64,000 nt of DNA from NCBI GenBank assembly GCA_022432975.1, contig CM039509.1, positions 7,441,043-7,505,042 on the forward strand, in the 5' to 3' direction. A program made the translations under genes and the position numbers. Origin of the DNA: Begonia masoniana (taxonomy: Eukaryota; Streptophyta; Magnoliopsida; Cucurbitales; Begoniaceae). A model generated the notes under the pieces. That model did no database searches. It saw nothing but the letters and a program-made list of their open reading frames with translations, and had not been told where the DNA came from. Positions 11,250 through 22,823 of the stretch are shown in pieces; the first letter of the stretch is position 1, and each line of letters opens with the position of its first letter.

Positions 11250-12548
11250 CTAAGCGAATAACTTTGGATATTGGGCTCTAACATCCTCTTGTCTTTCCCA
11301 CGTGGCTTCCTCCACATTATGATTGTGCCACAAAACTTTTACCAATGGGACTACCCTGTTGCGCAACACCTTGAGTGACATATCTAATATCTGTATAGGC
11401 CTTTCTTCATATGTCAGCGTCGGCATGATATCAAAGTCCACATGCTCCACGATCTGAGTTGGATCTCGTACACACTTCCTCAGTATCGAAACATGGAAAA
11501 CATTGTGAACACCATCCATAGACGCTGGCAGCTGCAGCCTGTAAGCCATGCTTCCCACACGCTTCAAGATGGGAAAAGGGCCAATGAACCGTGGGCTAAG
11601 CTTTCCTTTCTTACCGAATCTCATTACGGCCTTGAAAGGCGACACTTTCAGGAATACCTCATCGCCCACAGCGAACTCTAAGTCTCTTCTCCTATGGTCC
11701 GCATAACTTTTCTGTCGACTCTGAACAATCTTTATTCGTTGCTTGATAGCAGCTATCACCTCAGACATCTGCTGTAATATCTCAGGGCCGATAAGCTTGG
11801 TTTCTCCGACCCCATCCCAACACAATGGAGATCTACACTTCCTGCCATAGAGAGTTTCATACGGAGCCATACCGATTGTAGCTTGGTAGCTGTTGTTATA
11901 AGCGAACTCTACAAGCGGCAAGTATCTACTCCAAGGAGCATGAAATTCCAGCACGCACGACCTTAACATATCCTCCAATATTTGGATTGTTCTCTCAGAT
12001 TGCCCGTCCGTCTGTGGATGAAACGCCGTGCTGAAATCCAACTTGGTGCCCAGGGAGTTCTGCAAACTTCTCCAAAATCTGGAAGTGAATCTGGGATCAC
12101 GGTCCGAAACAATTGACACCGGAATACCATGCAGCTTAACAATCTCACTGATGTACAGTTCTGCGTACTGATCCATGGAGTACGTTGTCTTCACAGGTAG
12201 AAAGTGGGCCGACTTCGTCAATCTGTCCACTATGACGCAAATGCTATTATGGCCCTTAGCTGTTCTTGGTAGGCCAACAACAAAATCCATCGTTATGTTC
12301 TCCTATTTCCATTCAGGGATCGGGAAAGGCTGAAGCGTTCCACTTGATCGTTGATGTTCAGCTTTGACCTGTTGATATACCATACAAGACTCCACATACT
12401 TGGCCACTTCATTCTTCATATTTGGCCACCAGAAGTGAAGTTTCAAGTCTTGATATATCTTCGTGCTTCCAGGATGCACAGAGAAAGGAGATGAATGGGC
12501 TTCCAACAAGATGTGCTTCGTAGCTCTTCGTCTTTCGGAACATACCAT
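11250..12548 (-). pseudogene. Integrase with chromodomain-like tail (Tekay-type), one stop
   Basis: The product would insert the cDNA into chromatin. The upstream part (12306-12548) holds the zinc-binding H-H-C-C region: HSSPFSVH is present, but the final CxxC reads SCMVYQQ, so one cysteine is lost. A TAG at 12303-12305 separates it from the catalytic core in the same frame. In the 346-residue downstream part, the catalytic residues are D2 (MDFVVGL), D63 (VSDRDPRF) and E99 (DGQSER), with correct D,D35E spacing. The C-terminal part has the NVFHVS segment near residue 265 and a chromodomain-like VEEATWE near 328. The stop falls where relatives have tryptophan (PEWKW), so a TGG to TAG change is likely. 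Confidence 0.92.
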
Positions 12549-13009
12549 CTGTTTTTGAACTTCAGAACTCCATCTCCCGAATAACTGAAATCGGAAGAAG
12601 CCATTGGTACCTTGCTCACCATATCAGCCATCTCCTTTGAATTGGTCTTCTGGGCTTCCTTAATTTGGTCCAGGACAGTGGGCCGTAGCGTCAAGTTTGC
12701 TAGTATGGCCGACAGCCCAGAAACTACCTCCATATCGAACTTCTGTATCTCTATCCTCAAAGGCATTGATACGGCCGATATAGCTGGTTGCATAGTATCT
12801 GACATCCTGCTCAATGCATCGGCTACTACGTTAGCTTTACCTGGGTGGTATTTAATCTCAACATCATAATCTTTTACTAATTCTAACCACCTCCTTTGTC
12901 TCATGTTTAACTCCTTTTGAGTGAATATGTATTTTAAACTCTTGTAATCAGAAAACACCTCGCATGATTGTCCGTATAAGTGGTGTCTCCATACTTTCAG
13001 CGCAAACAC
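12443..13009 (-). pseudogene. RNase H C-terminal part and connection region (Tekay-type)
   Basis: The frame continues the RT/RNase H reading frame (13097-14014) after a TAA at 13097-13099. It reads from [13 protein letters not shown] through the [19 protein letters not shown] segment of about 19 residues, which is the classic end of gypsy RNase H with the catalytic VADALS aspartate. After that it runs into the linker before integrase. A frame change between 12443 and 12548 joins it to the integrase zinc-binding part. Confidence 0.9.
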
Positions 13010-13096
13010 AACTGCCGCTAACTCAAGATCGTGAGTAGGGTAGTTTTGCTCGCGATTCTTCAGTTGTCTGGATGCGTATGCTACAACTTTCCCTTC

Positions 13097-14014
13097 TTAC
13101 ATTAGTACACACCCCAATCCAATCTTGGAAGCATCACAATATACGCTGAATTTGCCGTCTTCAATCGGCAACACTAATAGAGGAGCAGTGGTTAATTTTT
13201 GTTTGAGTGTCTGAAAGCTCACCTTACATGCTTCGGACCACTTGAACTTGATTTCCTTCCTCATCAAGCTAGTCATAGGCTTCGCTATCACAGAAAATCC
13301 CTTGATGAATTTCTTGTAATAACCAGCTAGTCTGATAAAGCTCCGTACCTCGCTTGCATTCCTCGGCCTTGGCCAGTCTCTTACAGCCTCAATCATGGCC
13401 GGGTCCACAGACACTCCTTCAGCTGACACCACGTGGCCTAGGAAATTAATCCTACTCAGCCAGAATTCACATTTTGATAGTTTGGCAAATAATTGATGCT
13501 GCCTCAGAGTTGATAGCACATTTGCCAGGTGCTCCTCGTGCTCGGCCTTACTTCTGGAGTAAACCAGAATGTCGTCGATGAAAACGATTACAAATTTATC
13601 CAAGAAATCTTGGAATATCCTGTTCATCAGGTCCATGAATGTTGCTGGAGCATTAGTTAACCCGAACGACATCACCAAGAACTCGTAATGCCCGTACCGG
13701 GTCCTGAAGGCGGTCTTTGAAATATCATCAGCTCTGACATTCAACTGGTAATAGCCGGAGCGTAAGTCAATCTTAGAAAATACCCGAGCCCCTTGTAGCT
13801 GATTAAATAAATCATCGATCCTCGGCAACGGGTACTTATTCTTGATAGTCAACTTGTTCAGCTCACGATAATCGATGTACATACGTAGGGACCCATCTTT
13901 CTTTTTGACGAACAAGACGGGAGCACCCCACGGAGAGAAACTAGGGCGCACAAAACCCTTGTCTACCAAATCTTTCAGCTGAGCCTTCAATTCCCTCAAC
14001 TCAATCGGCGTCAT
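13097..14014 (-). pseudogene. Reverse transcriptase and start of RNase H (Tekay-type)
   Basis: The 305-residue frame carries the gypsy RT core. [20 protein letters not shown] is near residues 17-36, [17 protein letters not shown] follows, [12 protein letters not shown] comes next, and the catalytic FIDDILVYS (with the DD pair) is near residue 145. RNase H begins with [11 protein letters not shown] near 290. A TAA at 13097-13099 cuts RNase H where the family normally reads glutamine (LMQEGKVVA), so it fits a CAA to TAA change. The protein copies the RNA genome into cDNA in the virus-like particle. Confidence 0.95.
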
Positions 14015-14217
14015 ACGGTACGAATCCTTCGATATCGGTTCAGTACCAGGAATACATCGATTTCGAACTCGATCTCACAATTGGGTGGCAATCCCGGCAG
14101 GTCATCTAAGAAAACCTCTGAGAAGTCTCGAACTACCGGAATATCTCGAAGCTCCACCTCACCTTGTCTTTGAACATCTACTACGTGGGCAAGAAATCCG
14201 ACACATCCTGACCTCAT
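14011..14217 (-). pseudogene. Protease-RT linker (frameshifted segment)
   Basis: This segment is in a different frame from both neighbours. It reads RDIPVVRDFSEVFLDDLPGL, the well-known linker just before gypsy RT, and [13 protein letters not shown] after it. It shows that frame changes lie close to 14217 and 14014. Confidence 0.85.
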
Positions 14218-14825
14218 CAGTGTTGAGCTTTCAAGGTGGATTTAACAGGCATACTATGTTTCTTTGGTATCGCCTGGTAGGAGAACTCTACTTCGCTCGG
14301 GCACTTAAAAGTTACGAGCCCGGACCTGCAGTCGATGGTGGAATGATTTCTAAACAGCCAGTCCATCCCCATAATGACATCGTACCCTTTCACATCGATG
14401 ACGATAAGATCGTCATACAATTTCTTGTCCCCAACTGACACTATATCACCCCATACAACCTGCTCGGAGTGCATACACTCTCTGAACGGTAGCATAATGC
14501 TGTAGGGTTGATCTGATGGCGTACTACAAAACTTCTGTCTAACTACGAAGTCCATGGCCACAAACGAATGTGTGGCCCCCGTGTCCCACAAGGTATAAGC
14601 AGGTACATTACATATCAAGATTGTACCTGTAATTGCTGTATGCTGATCAGCATCATCAACATCCTCCATCATTGCAAACACCCTAGGTACGGCAAGGTTT
14701 GGTCTCGTGTCCGGTGTCGGGCAATCCCGAACATGATGGCCTCCTTTGCCACATCGGAAACATTGGCCAGTAGCAAGTCTGCATTCCCCTCTGTGAGGCT
14801 TCTGGCACCGCGGGCATACAGAAAG
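14217..14825 (-). pseudogene. Gag zinc knuckle and aspartic protease (Tekay-type)
   Basis: After the TAA at 14826-14828 the same frame continues with CPRCQKPHRGEC and then CFRCGKGGHHVRDC, a CCHC zinc knuckle that binds the RNA genome. The protease follows, with active-site LWDTGATHSFV near 14575 and GMDWLF further on. It cleaves the polyprotein. The reading frame is lost near 14217. The knuckle and protease residues themselves are intact. Confidence 0.9.
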
Positions 14826-15674
14826 TTAAGGAGCCCCCATTGGTCTTTTTCCTTTGTCGTGATAAAGGATGGTTTCATTGGGCCTCTTGATGCCCATGTT
14901 CTGCTGCTGTTGAGGTTGTAAATTCTGACCTCTTTGTTGTTGTTGCTGTTGAGGGGCATTCCGAATAATTCCCTTTGATGAATCCCTTTGTCTCAGGGAT
15001 TTCATTTCCAAGGCTTCTAACTGGTAAGCCTTGGCCACCACCTTCGTATACGGGGCCTCATCAAATCCTCCGTATGAAATTCCTCGTAAGAGGTCCAGCT
15101 TCAAACCTTGAATGAATTGGTGCACCTTATTCTCATCAGTGGCCACCAGGTGTGTTGCATATCGGGATAATGATTCAAACTTCTGAACATATTCTGCCAC
15201 TGACCCATATTGTCGCAGCCGAGAGAACTCAAGCAACTTTTCCTTCCTCACTCCTCGGTCAAAGTACTTCTCATAGAAGATTTTCGTGAATCCTTCCCAG
15301 CTTAATGCCACTGTAGTCGACTGCACTGTATCCCACCAAAATCCAGCACTTTCGATGAGATAGAACGTGGCACAATTAACTTTCTTGTTGTCTTCCACTT
15401 CTGCATAACTGAACTTCTTCTCCATTGTTCGAATCCAGGTTTTAGCACGGGTCAGGTCTGTAGACAGTCCATCAAATGAAGGCGGCTGGAGTCGCCAAAA
15501 TCTATCTCCACTGTTGTCACGTGAAGCATTTCCATGGTTGTTATTGTTATTGTTCCCGCTGTCTTCTCTGGCCATCATACATTCCACCATGCGGGACTGT
15601 ACTCCCACCAGTTCGGTTAGTCGGTCAATGGCACAAGAGCTTTCGCTTGACTCTTCCTGATGCCCCCTCACCAT
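14826..15674 (-). pseudogene. Gag capsid domain (Tekay-type)
   Basis: The 282-residue frame contains a retrotransposon gag domain: AKTWIRTMEKKFSYAEV near residues 80-96, ATFYLIESAGFWWDTV after it, and the ARG-like core KLLEFSRLRQYGSVAEYV. The C-terminal part is glutamine-rich. The frame stops at TAA just before the zinc knuckle, where an undamaged gag would continue. It forms the particle shell. The ATG lies about 160 bases inside the 5' LTR, right after the PBS region. Confidence 0.92.
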
Positions 15675-15819
15675 TTCTAAGGAAACCTATTATCAGAATA
15701 ACCTAATTTAATAAACAGAACCTTTCACGGAAATTTTTAAACACTTACAGTTGGTGGAGCGATCTCACATGGCGGTTGTACAGTCAGACATTTCACAGAA
15801 TCGGTTTTAAAACCTTGTC

Positions 15820-15831
15820 TCTCTGATACCA
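15820..15831 (-). other. Primer-binding site, initiator-Met tRNA
   Basis: In sense it reads TGGTATCAGAGA, complementary to the 3' end of initiator-Met tRNA, four bases inside the 5' LTR boundary at 15836. Confidence 0.9.
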
Positions 15832-15835
15832 TGAC

Positions 15836-18351
15836 TGTGACGACCCCCGACCCGATCGGGGTCCGAGAGCCATCACTCCGGGACATTTAACAGAAAAATA
15901 GGATACACATTGTTTTTTTGAACATTAGGAAACAAACAGAAAACAGACTGAACTTTTAATAGTAAAACCTTAAAGCTTAACAGAGAAGGAAAACATTTTC
16001 GGAATTTGGAATCAAAACAGAGAAAAAGAAACAGTTAAAACTAGACTTAATCCAACTGTCAAATACAGTAGTTTTGAAACTTAGACATCAAAATCTGTGC
16101 ATTGTTATAAAATCTGAAGATCAGTACAGAACCTAACATATATGTGCAGAATATCTAACACAGAAGTTTTAAATACATAAACAGAACATAATTTAGAATT
16201 TCACTATCTCAGTCGGGAATTCGTCTGACAGCCACAGCCAACCCGAGAGCTCGAACCACCAGCCACCTATTCATCAGACTTAGGCACGAAGTCCTCATTT
16301 TCGGGTTCAGTACCTACATCAAGGAGTTCACCTATGAGTCTAAAACTCAGTAAGAACATATTATAAATGCAGTGTTGCAGAATGTTATGCATGCGGTTTT
16401 TCAGAATACAGTGACAGAACATTTCATTACGTTTCAGTGGCAGAGGGGTATAAGTGGGGCTTGTAGGGGAACTGGCAAGTGCACGACAGGCACAAACAGA
16501 GATACAGAACAGAACAGAAATGGAACTGGGGGCCAGTCCCCGTCCCATCGGAAGAGGAGATGACGTCAGACGGAAGATGCAGGCAGCAGATGGAATCGGA
16601 TGAGGTGATGACGTCAGCCGGAAGATGGATGACGTCAACCGGAAGATACAGACATTAATCGTAATCGGCAGAAGAAAGCCTAAGGCAGAAACACTGTTTG
16701 GCGGTGGATATGAATAAGACAAAATATGAACAGTATCAATTGGTAGATATAATTTCAAAGGCAGAATTTACAACTTTTGACAGGAAAACAAACAGACAGA
16801 GAGCATAAAACAGAAGACCTAAAAGTCTCAGATTCTCAAACCACTTCAAAACATGGTTCTCGAGCACAACAGAAGGTATAACATAAACTTAAGGATACAG
16901 AAAATATTCCAAACCATTTCAGAATACTTCAGAACTTAATCCAACTGTCAAATACAGTAGTTTTGAAACTTAGACATCAAAATCTGTGCATTGTTATAAA
17001 ATCTGAAGATCAGTACAGAACCTAACATATATGTGCAGAATATCTAACACAGAAGTTTTAAATACATAAACAGAACATAATTTAGAATTTCACTATCTCA
17101 GTCGGGAATTCGTCTGACAGCCACAGCCAACCCGAGAGCTCGAACCACCAGCCACCTATTCATCAGACTTAGGCACGAAGTCCTCATTTTCGGGTTCAGT
17201 ACCTACATCAAGGAGTTCACCTATGAGTCTAAAACTCAGTAAGAACATATTATAAATGCAGTGTTGCAGAATGTTATGCATGCGGTTTTTCAGAATACAG
17301 TGACAGAACATTTCATTACGTTTCAGTGGCAGAGGGGTATAAGTGGGGCTTGTAGGGGAACTGGCAAGTGCACGACAGGCACAAACAGAGATACAGAACA
17401 GAACAGAAATGGAACTGGGGGCCAGTCCCCGTCCCACACTTAACCGGTACATTTCAATCAGATTTTATCTTGCTTAACTTTAAAACCGTGTATAGAAAAA
17501 AGTTTTGCATGAACTTTCAAAAAATCGTGTATGCATGGACGGTGCTTGAACTTAAATTGGCAGACAACAGAAATAAGACAACAGAAAGTAAATCAAAGCC
17601 AGACATTTCAGAACATAACTTTAACTCTTCTACCCAAAACAACCCGACAGAACAGAAAACCTAGTACCTTCGTGATGTAGGGCCTTAAGGGCCAACCTAC
17701 GGATATGAACTTACCTGTTATCCACGATGCAGTTGGCTGGAAAGTCTCGGAAATGCACAGATCTGTAACAAGCACGTAGAGAAATAAACAATGCTGCAAA
17801 TGCTAACTAACAAGTTAGAAGAATCAGCAGCAACACGTTTCAAATCTTTAGAAAACACACCAACGTATTTTCATCCAAAGACAGTGAGTTTTTCTATAAA
17901 TACCATAACCCTAAACTTCGGTAAAAACCCACATTAAACTTGTCCAAACTTGTTAGCATGAGTAGATGCTTACCTTTTACTGAAGGATGCAGGAGAAACA
18001 AAGTGTGGAACTTGTTTTAGTCGCCTGGAAGAGAGAAAGCAAAGAGGGAAGGGAAGAAGCAGAGAAGTGAAATGCAGATTTGACGTAGGAGGAAGGACTT
18101 AGCTTCCTCAACAAGTTGCCAAGTGTTAGTTATCCACTGGCTATCTCCCACCAACCTTAATTTCTCTCCAATTTGCCCTTCCATTGGTTTTTAACTAAAA
18201 CATTATTTAGTCAGTCGATTCGGTCTCACGAATCCCCTTCGTTCTATTAATTACATCGACAATTTTATTAAAACAGTCATGGTATTAATATTGGAGTAAT
18301 CCCGTTTAATTATTCGGGGAAATAATTACACGGAAAATACCGGGTGTTACA
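15836..18351 (-). repeat. 5' LTR of the complete Tekay-type element, rearranged
   Basis: It matches the other LTR at both ends but not in the middle. 15836-16044 matches 8847 to about 9070, then the sequence jumps to the equivalent of 9797-10310 (16045-16546). It jumps back to the equivalent of about 9419 and continues to the end. A block of about 500 bases is thus present twice here (16045-16546 and 16937-17440), and a block of about 350 bases (equivalent to 9070-9419) is missing. Confidence 0.9.
16045..17440. repeat. Direct duplication of about 500 bp inside the 5' LTR
   Basis: 16045-16546 and 16937-17440 are nearly identical to each other. They share variants (such as AATTTAGAATTTCACTATC) that differ from the left LTR, so the duplication is later than the split between the LTRs or arose within this copy. 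The junctions show only 2-3 bp of overlap. Confidence 0.85.
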
Positions 18352-18356
18352 ATTGG
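18352..18356 (+). repeat. TSD ATTGG, right copy
   Basis: It matches ATTGG at 8842-8846. Confidence 0.95.
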
Positions 18357-18400
18357 TTAGCAAAGTAGCGCACCGAACCGGGGCGGGTTCGGGGGCGTTT
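18357..18400 (+). mobile_element. Solo LTR A, last segment
   Basis: Joined to 8846, the sequence reads on as an LTR end like that of B: …AGCGCACCGAACCGGGG…GGGGGCGTT. The last bases expected (TTACA) are not clear, so the end is approximate. Confidence 0.6.
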
Positions 18401-20150
18401 TATTTTTCCTTTGTTAGTTATTGACAACCTCGAATGTTATTCAAAATATTCACAAAGTAAATTCCAAATTCGCGATGTGAATTTTCCTCAAATAACACGG
18501 TAATTTACTTAATTGCCGAATAGACCAAAATTTCTGAAAAATCTAACGTTGCTATAAAAGACAAGACGAGTCAACTCATGACATGTTATTAGTCAACAAA
18601 TGAAAAATTGACATTTAAAAATTAATAAACCTTAAAAAAAACCAGGTTTTCCAATAAAACGTTTAATAAAATAAAGTTTGAAAACTTGCAATAGAGCAAA
18701 TGATAAAACAACCCATTATATTGTGGTAAATAAATAAAATAATTGACTACGGTATATGATTCAAGTGAAAATGGAGCCACTCACGAGCTCCAAGTATACA
18801 ATGCCAGAAACGACGATACTGGGCAATCACAAAAACCAGGAATGACCTTGATTAGGTTTAGCTGAACAATAATTTAAATATGTATGTTTGAATTTTAAAA
18901 ATTCAATGAAAAATATATACATAACATAAAAACCCGGCGAACCATAAAATATAAACGTCATTTAATATGAAAACTTGTATCGCAATATTGTTTTAAAAAA
19001 ATTTGCCATCCTAAGCATAAAATTAAATCCCTACCTAAACTGAGTTACCAATAATTAAATCCATCATAAAACCAAAAATCTAAGAACGGGTTAAGTCCAA
19101 ATTCTAAGACTCAAACCTAAACACAATATCATACCAACATCAGGATGAAATTTCAAACTTATGAATCTAAAGTCTAAGTCTAAAAATGACTGAAGAATGT
19201 TTGAGTTGAAAGTCTAAATCGAGTTTAGAACATCCACTGAAACAACTCAAGAACGATTGGGTAAAAATTCAATTTGGTCCCAAAATTAGGCATAGATCAC
19301 AACCGAAATGGTTCGAGCCTCGACCAACTCGATCGAGCTATGGCCCCGAAACTTCGGGGTTGGGCCGCAACTGGCTCAACTTGAGTCGCGATGATCTGCG
19401 GCCTGACGACTTCTGCTAGTCGTCGTCCGACTAAAATCGAGCTAGAAACTCCATGTTTTCTGATTAAAATTTCCTCTAACCTGACCAGACTTGTTTCCGA
19501 CCCATTACAAAAAACCAGAACATCGAAACAATGATTTTCTTTTCAAAATCCATTACTAAATCCTAACAGTCCAATATCAACATGAAAGACTTTAGATAAA
19601 AATTAAATGCAAGAATTTGATTTACCTTTTAAAGTTTTTGGTGGCCTCCTTCTATTCTAATGCACAACAATGTTTAAGTGCTTGTGTTTTAAAAATATAA
19701 TTTCCAAAGGTGATTCCAACAACAATATGGAATCTAATTTGTTTCAACATTCGCAGAAGGAAAAAACCTTTCTTAGTTGTAGAAGTTATCTCTTCCCTTT
19801 TGGAACAACCCCTTCAAAGTTGACATTTCAACATCAATGTTAAATCCTTCGATACACAAAATCAATTCTATCCATAACACACAGATTCACTAGAAGAAAA
19901 CAACAAAATCAATAAAAGAAATTATTTCACTGTAGACGATGAATAGAAATCGCCAAAGCTCGCAAAAAATTTCTCCCTTTTTTTTTCTATGACTTGACTT
20001 ATTCTAGAGAGAGATAGAGTGTTTTTGGAGGGGAGGGGATTTGGTATCGACCTTTCCCCCACTCACATAAATAGGGGAAACTATCCCCTTATCTCGACAT
20101 TCAACTTCCCTTCATGAAGGGAAGTTTAAATTTTTTCTTAAGCGGCTTTC
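18401..20150 (-). repeat. LTR-like end of old gypsy element X (left copy)
   Basis: There is no gene. The part at about 19835-20110 matches 37380-37680: a conserved TCACTAGAAGAAAA stretch, then TCTA(G/A)AGAGAGATAGAGTG, then CCTTTCCCCCAC. The order fits a minus-strand element whose 3' LTR lies here and whose 5' LTR remnant lies near 37270-37690. Termini and TSD are not resolved; a possible start is near 18412. Confidence 0.55.
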
Positions 20151-20159
20151 ACATTTTCC

Positions 20160-20740
20160 TCCACCTACAGAACTTCGTCTCCAGATTTAAGATAACTTCA
20201 ATCATACCATTAAACAAGTGGGGATACTTTGCCATCATCTCTGACTGAATTTCTCAAGTTGCTCACTTTTTTTTATGATTTTCTATTGAACTCAAACTAG
20301 AGGAATTTCACGATGACGCAGAACTCTGATCTCACGACCCAAAACTTTCTGAGGCTACTCCACATAACAAACACCCTCCTTGGTAGGGACCTCGGTTCAA
20401 GAAATAATATGAGATGAATCATAAACATAGTTTCTTGCATAGACACATGGAAGACGTTGTGAACATACTTTAACTAATATGGTAATTCCAATATATGTGC
20501 GACTGCGCCTACTCATTCAATAATTCAAAAGTGTCAGACATACTTCGGGGATAATTTTCCTTTAACACCAAATTGACTCATATATTTTCTTGGTCTTACT
20601 TTCAACATAAAATTTTCATTCTCAAATTCGACTTCTCTCCTCAAAAAGTTTGAATAACGTTTTTGACAACTTTGAACTTATCTTAATTATTCTTAATCAC
20701 TTGAGCCTTCCTAGTGGTCTCTTGAATCAAATGAAGCCTG
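20160..20740 (-). pseudogene. Degenerate gypsy integrase C-terminal remnant (element X)
   Basis: There is no open frame of useful length. At nucleotide level the stretch around 20450-20480 (ACACATGGAAGACGTTGTG) matches the integrase region of the Tekay-type element (11489-11507) that encodes the NVFHVS segment. Flanking stretches also fit the region before and after it. The order LTR-integrase on the minus strand agrees with element X. Confidence 0.6.
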
Positions 20741-20751
20741 AGGGTAACATG

Positions 20752-21640
20752 TGTTGGCTTAGAGTGATTTAAGCTTTATGTATTTTGATGATGAGTACTC
20801 TAAATATGATTAAATTATATCTAAGTTGTTTATTGATTTAATATTTGGAAATATTCTTGATAAAAGGTATTTGATTATTCTAACAATTATGTTTAAGTCT
20901 TCTCAATTAATGATGAAGTTCATAGGACTTAGATGAAAAGTATGCGAAAAATAGTTTAAGCACCCGAGAGCTCAAAGTGTCAACTAAACCAGCAAGGTGT
21001 CGACTGCACGAACATTTCAAAACTTACAGAGAGCTTGAAGTCTCGACCAACATCTTAAAGTGTCATTTGCAGAACAATTGCAAAATTATAGAGAGTTCAA
21101 GGTGTCGACCGCCTAGACATAGTGTCGACTGCCAACATAATACAAAAATTACAGAGAACTCAAGATGTTGACCACCTAGACAAAGTGTCGACGGCCAGCA
21201 TATTGCAAAAATTATAGTGAGCTCAAGGTGTCGATCAGTGCGATCTATCATAGTGATGATCGAGTTGTTGAAATCGTTTGAAAAAGCTCACGACGATCAC
21301 ACAAGTGTCGATCGAGTAACTATTTTCTGAAGACTCTACAAATAGAAAAAAGGTGTCTTTGTGCAAAAACACCCAACTTGAGTTGGGAAGGAATCTTCAA
21401 GGAAAATCTTTGGAGCGCGGACGTAGGAAAGATTAGAGGAAACATATTAACAAATTGGTTGCATCTCTCTTTCCTTACCACCTTGATTATTTTATTATAG
21501 AATATTGCATATCCAAGTTAATCGTTTTGTTTTAGAGAAAATATAATATTTGAGATTGCTAGCCATTAACATTTAACTAAAAATTTATAAACCTAATTCA
21601 TCCCCCTTACAAAAGAGTCATTGTAAAGGCATTAGATTGG
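20752..21640 (+). mobile_element. SIRE-type (Ty1/copia) solo LTR
   Basis: It starts TGTTGGCTTAGAGTGATTTAAGC, close to the starts of the LTRs of E2 (TGTTAGCTTAAATGCG) and R (in sense, TGTTGACTTAAATAG). It ends in a stretch that includes CCTAATTCATCCCCC, like the AATTCACCCCC near their 3' ends. No coding region is attached. The 3' boundary and TSD could not be fixed. Confidence 0.65.
20977..21310 (+). repeat. GTGTCGACC motif array in the SIRE-type solo LTR
   Basis: About ten copies of (A/G)GTGTCGA(C/T)(C/T) and close variants lie in the upstream part of the LTR, before the likely promoter. The motif is the reverse complement of that in 1638-1962. Between copies a recurrent phrase of the form ATTACAGAGAGCTCAAG appears. 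Confidence 0.75.
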
Positions 21641-21689
21641 CGCCTGAAAATTCAATCAATCGAACCAGAAGTTTGAGTTGAGAATTAAT

Positions 21690-22383
21690 CTTCAAGGAGG
21701 AGCCTTGATGAATGTTCTAACTTCAGAGGAGAGGTAGAGAAGGGGGAAATAAAAAAGGATTCCACTACACTTACAAAGGTGGAAACCACACACACCGAAT
21801 ACTACTCATCGAAGATGTGTGGCTACTGAAGAAGAAAACTTCAGTTGTTTTGATTAAAAATGTGTTGCCTTCTAGCAGCTATAAGGGTGGCTTAAATCCT
21901 ACTTCCCTTTTACAAATTAGGGTTCACGTGATCACCCAACAAAGAGGAGAAAAAGGGGAGGGTGTTTGGCTAAGTCACCTAGCCAAGCACAAGCTTGGCT
22001 TGCCAATTTTGGCAACATCCTTCATCTCTCCAAATGTCACTTTCAAGTGGTCCATTCTTCCACAAAGCACAGCCCTAAGAGGCCTCTAATGTTACAAGTG
22101 TTTGGCTATCATACACATGTAAGAAAATTAAACAAAGTTTTAGAAACAAAAGCTAAACATAAAGGATTACATCACTTTGTCCCAAGGAAAACATCATTTC
22201 CTCCTTCAAGCTTGGTTCAGTCAAGGGGGTGCTCCCACGATGACAAATGAAATAACTTCTCTATGTCTTGTGAATTTAGGTTTCATCTCTAATTGGTCTC
22301 TTAAAGAGTTATATACAAAATTAGCACACAAGTTAGATAAAGTTTTTGTTTGTGACTAAGTGGTTTCTCCTCTTGGCACATCA
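21690..22383 (-). repeat. Left LTR (3' LTR, truncated) of broken chromovirus-like element E5
   Basis: It matches 34590-35269 and 35940-36641 along its length and ends CTCTTGGCACATCA. The start is lost where the SIRE-type solo LTR ends. The ATTGAGTGGAAACC-like leader region and the terminal inverted TGATGTGC/GCACATCA pair identify the LTR family. Confidence 0.75.
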
Positions 22384-22786
22384 TCCTCCTCGGGTGGTTG
22401 ATGATTGACCTCAAATCTGGAGTGCCCTCCTTTTCTTCTTCCTCTTCTCCAAAGTAAAGGGATAGGTCTCGAACGTTAAAGGTAGCCGAAACTCCATATT
22501 CTCCCGGCAATTCAAGTTTATAGGCATTGTTGTTTATCCCTTCCACTATCTTAAATAGACCATCAGTTTTGGTGTGGAAGGATGAGCTAAATAGCAATTT
22601 GGTACCCAACTTATTCCATAGCGTTTTCCAAAATGAACATAGGAGCTTGGTGTCCCTATCTGAAACAATGGACCTTGGAATTCCATGTATGTAGATCACT
22701 TCCTTGAAATATAATTTGGCTACATGCATGGAATCATCCATCTTGGAACCAGCTACAAAATGAGCAATCTTTGAGAATCGATCCAC
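22301..22786 (-). pseudogene. Integrase fragment of E5 (internally deleted)
   Basis: The frame begins in the integrase core: [11 protein letters not shown] at residues 1-11 and [11 protein letters not shown] near 39-49 with the second catalytic aspartate. FHTKTDG follows, where the catalytic glutamate region should begin. The frame then jumps to the C-terminal segment [19 protein letters not shown], so the region with the catalytic glutamate is deleted. The last residues run into the LTR. Relatives are chromovirus-like plant gypsy elements of the Reina/CRM kind. Confidence 0.85.
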
Positions 22787-22823
22787 TAGTGCTATGAGAA
22801 TTTCACCTAACTCCTCTCTTATC

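Larger units (their letters stand above)
8847..18351 (-). mobile_element. Complete Ty3/gypsy Tekay-type (Del) chromovirus, coding-defective
   Basis: The 9.5-kb element has two long LTRs (8847-11209 and 15836-18351), an initiator-Met primer-binding site, a polypurine tract and a 5-bp TSD. Order in sense direction is LTR, PBS, gag, zinc knuckle, protease, RT, RNase H, integrase, PPT, LTR. Lineage is judged from the integrase C-terminal module, which ends in a chromodomain-like VEEATWE segment typical of Tekay/Del, and from the long LTRs. Lesions are in-frame stops at 14826-14828, 13097-13099 and 12303-12305, and frame changes near 14217, 14014 and 12450-12550. The encoded polyprotein cannot be made as one product. 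Confidence 0.95.

Noticed and set aside
21646..21665. TTGGCGCCTG as a primer-binding site for an element after the SIRE-type solo LTR
   Set aside because: Only the first bases fit an Asp or Lys site, and SIRE elements use initiator-Met; no coding region follows.
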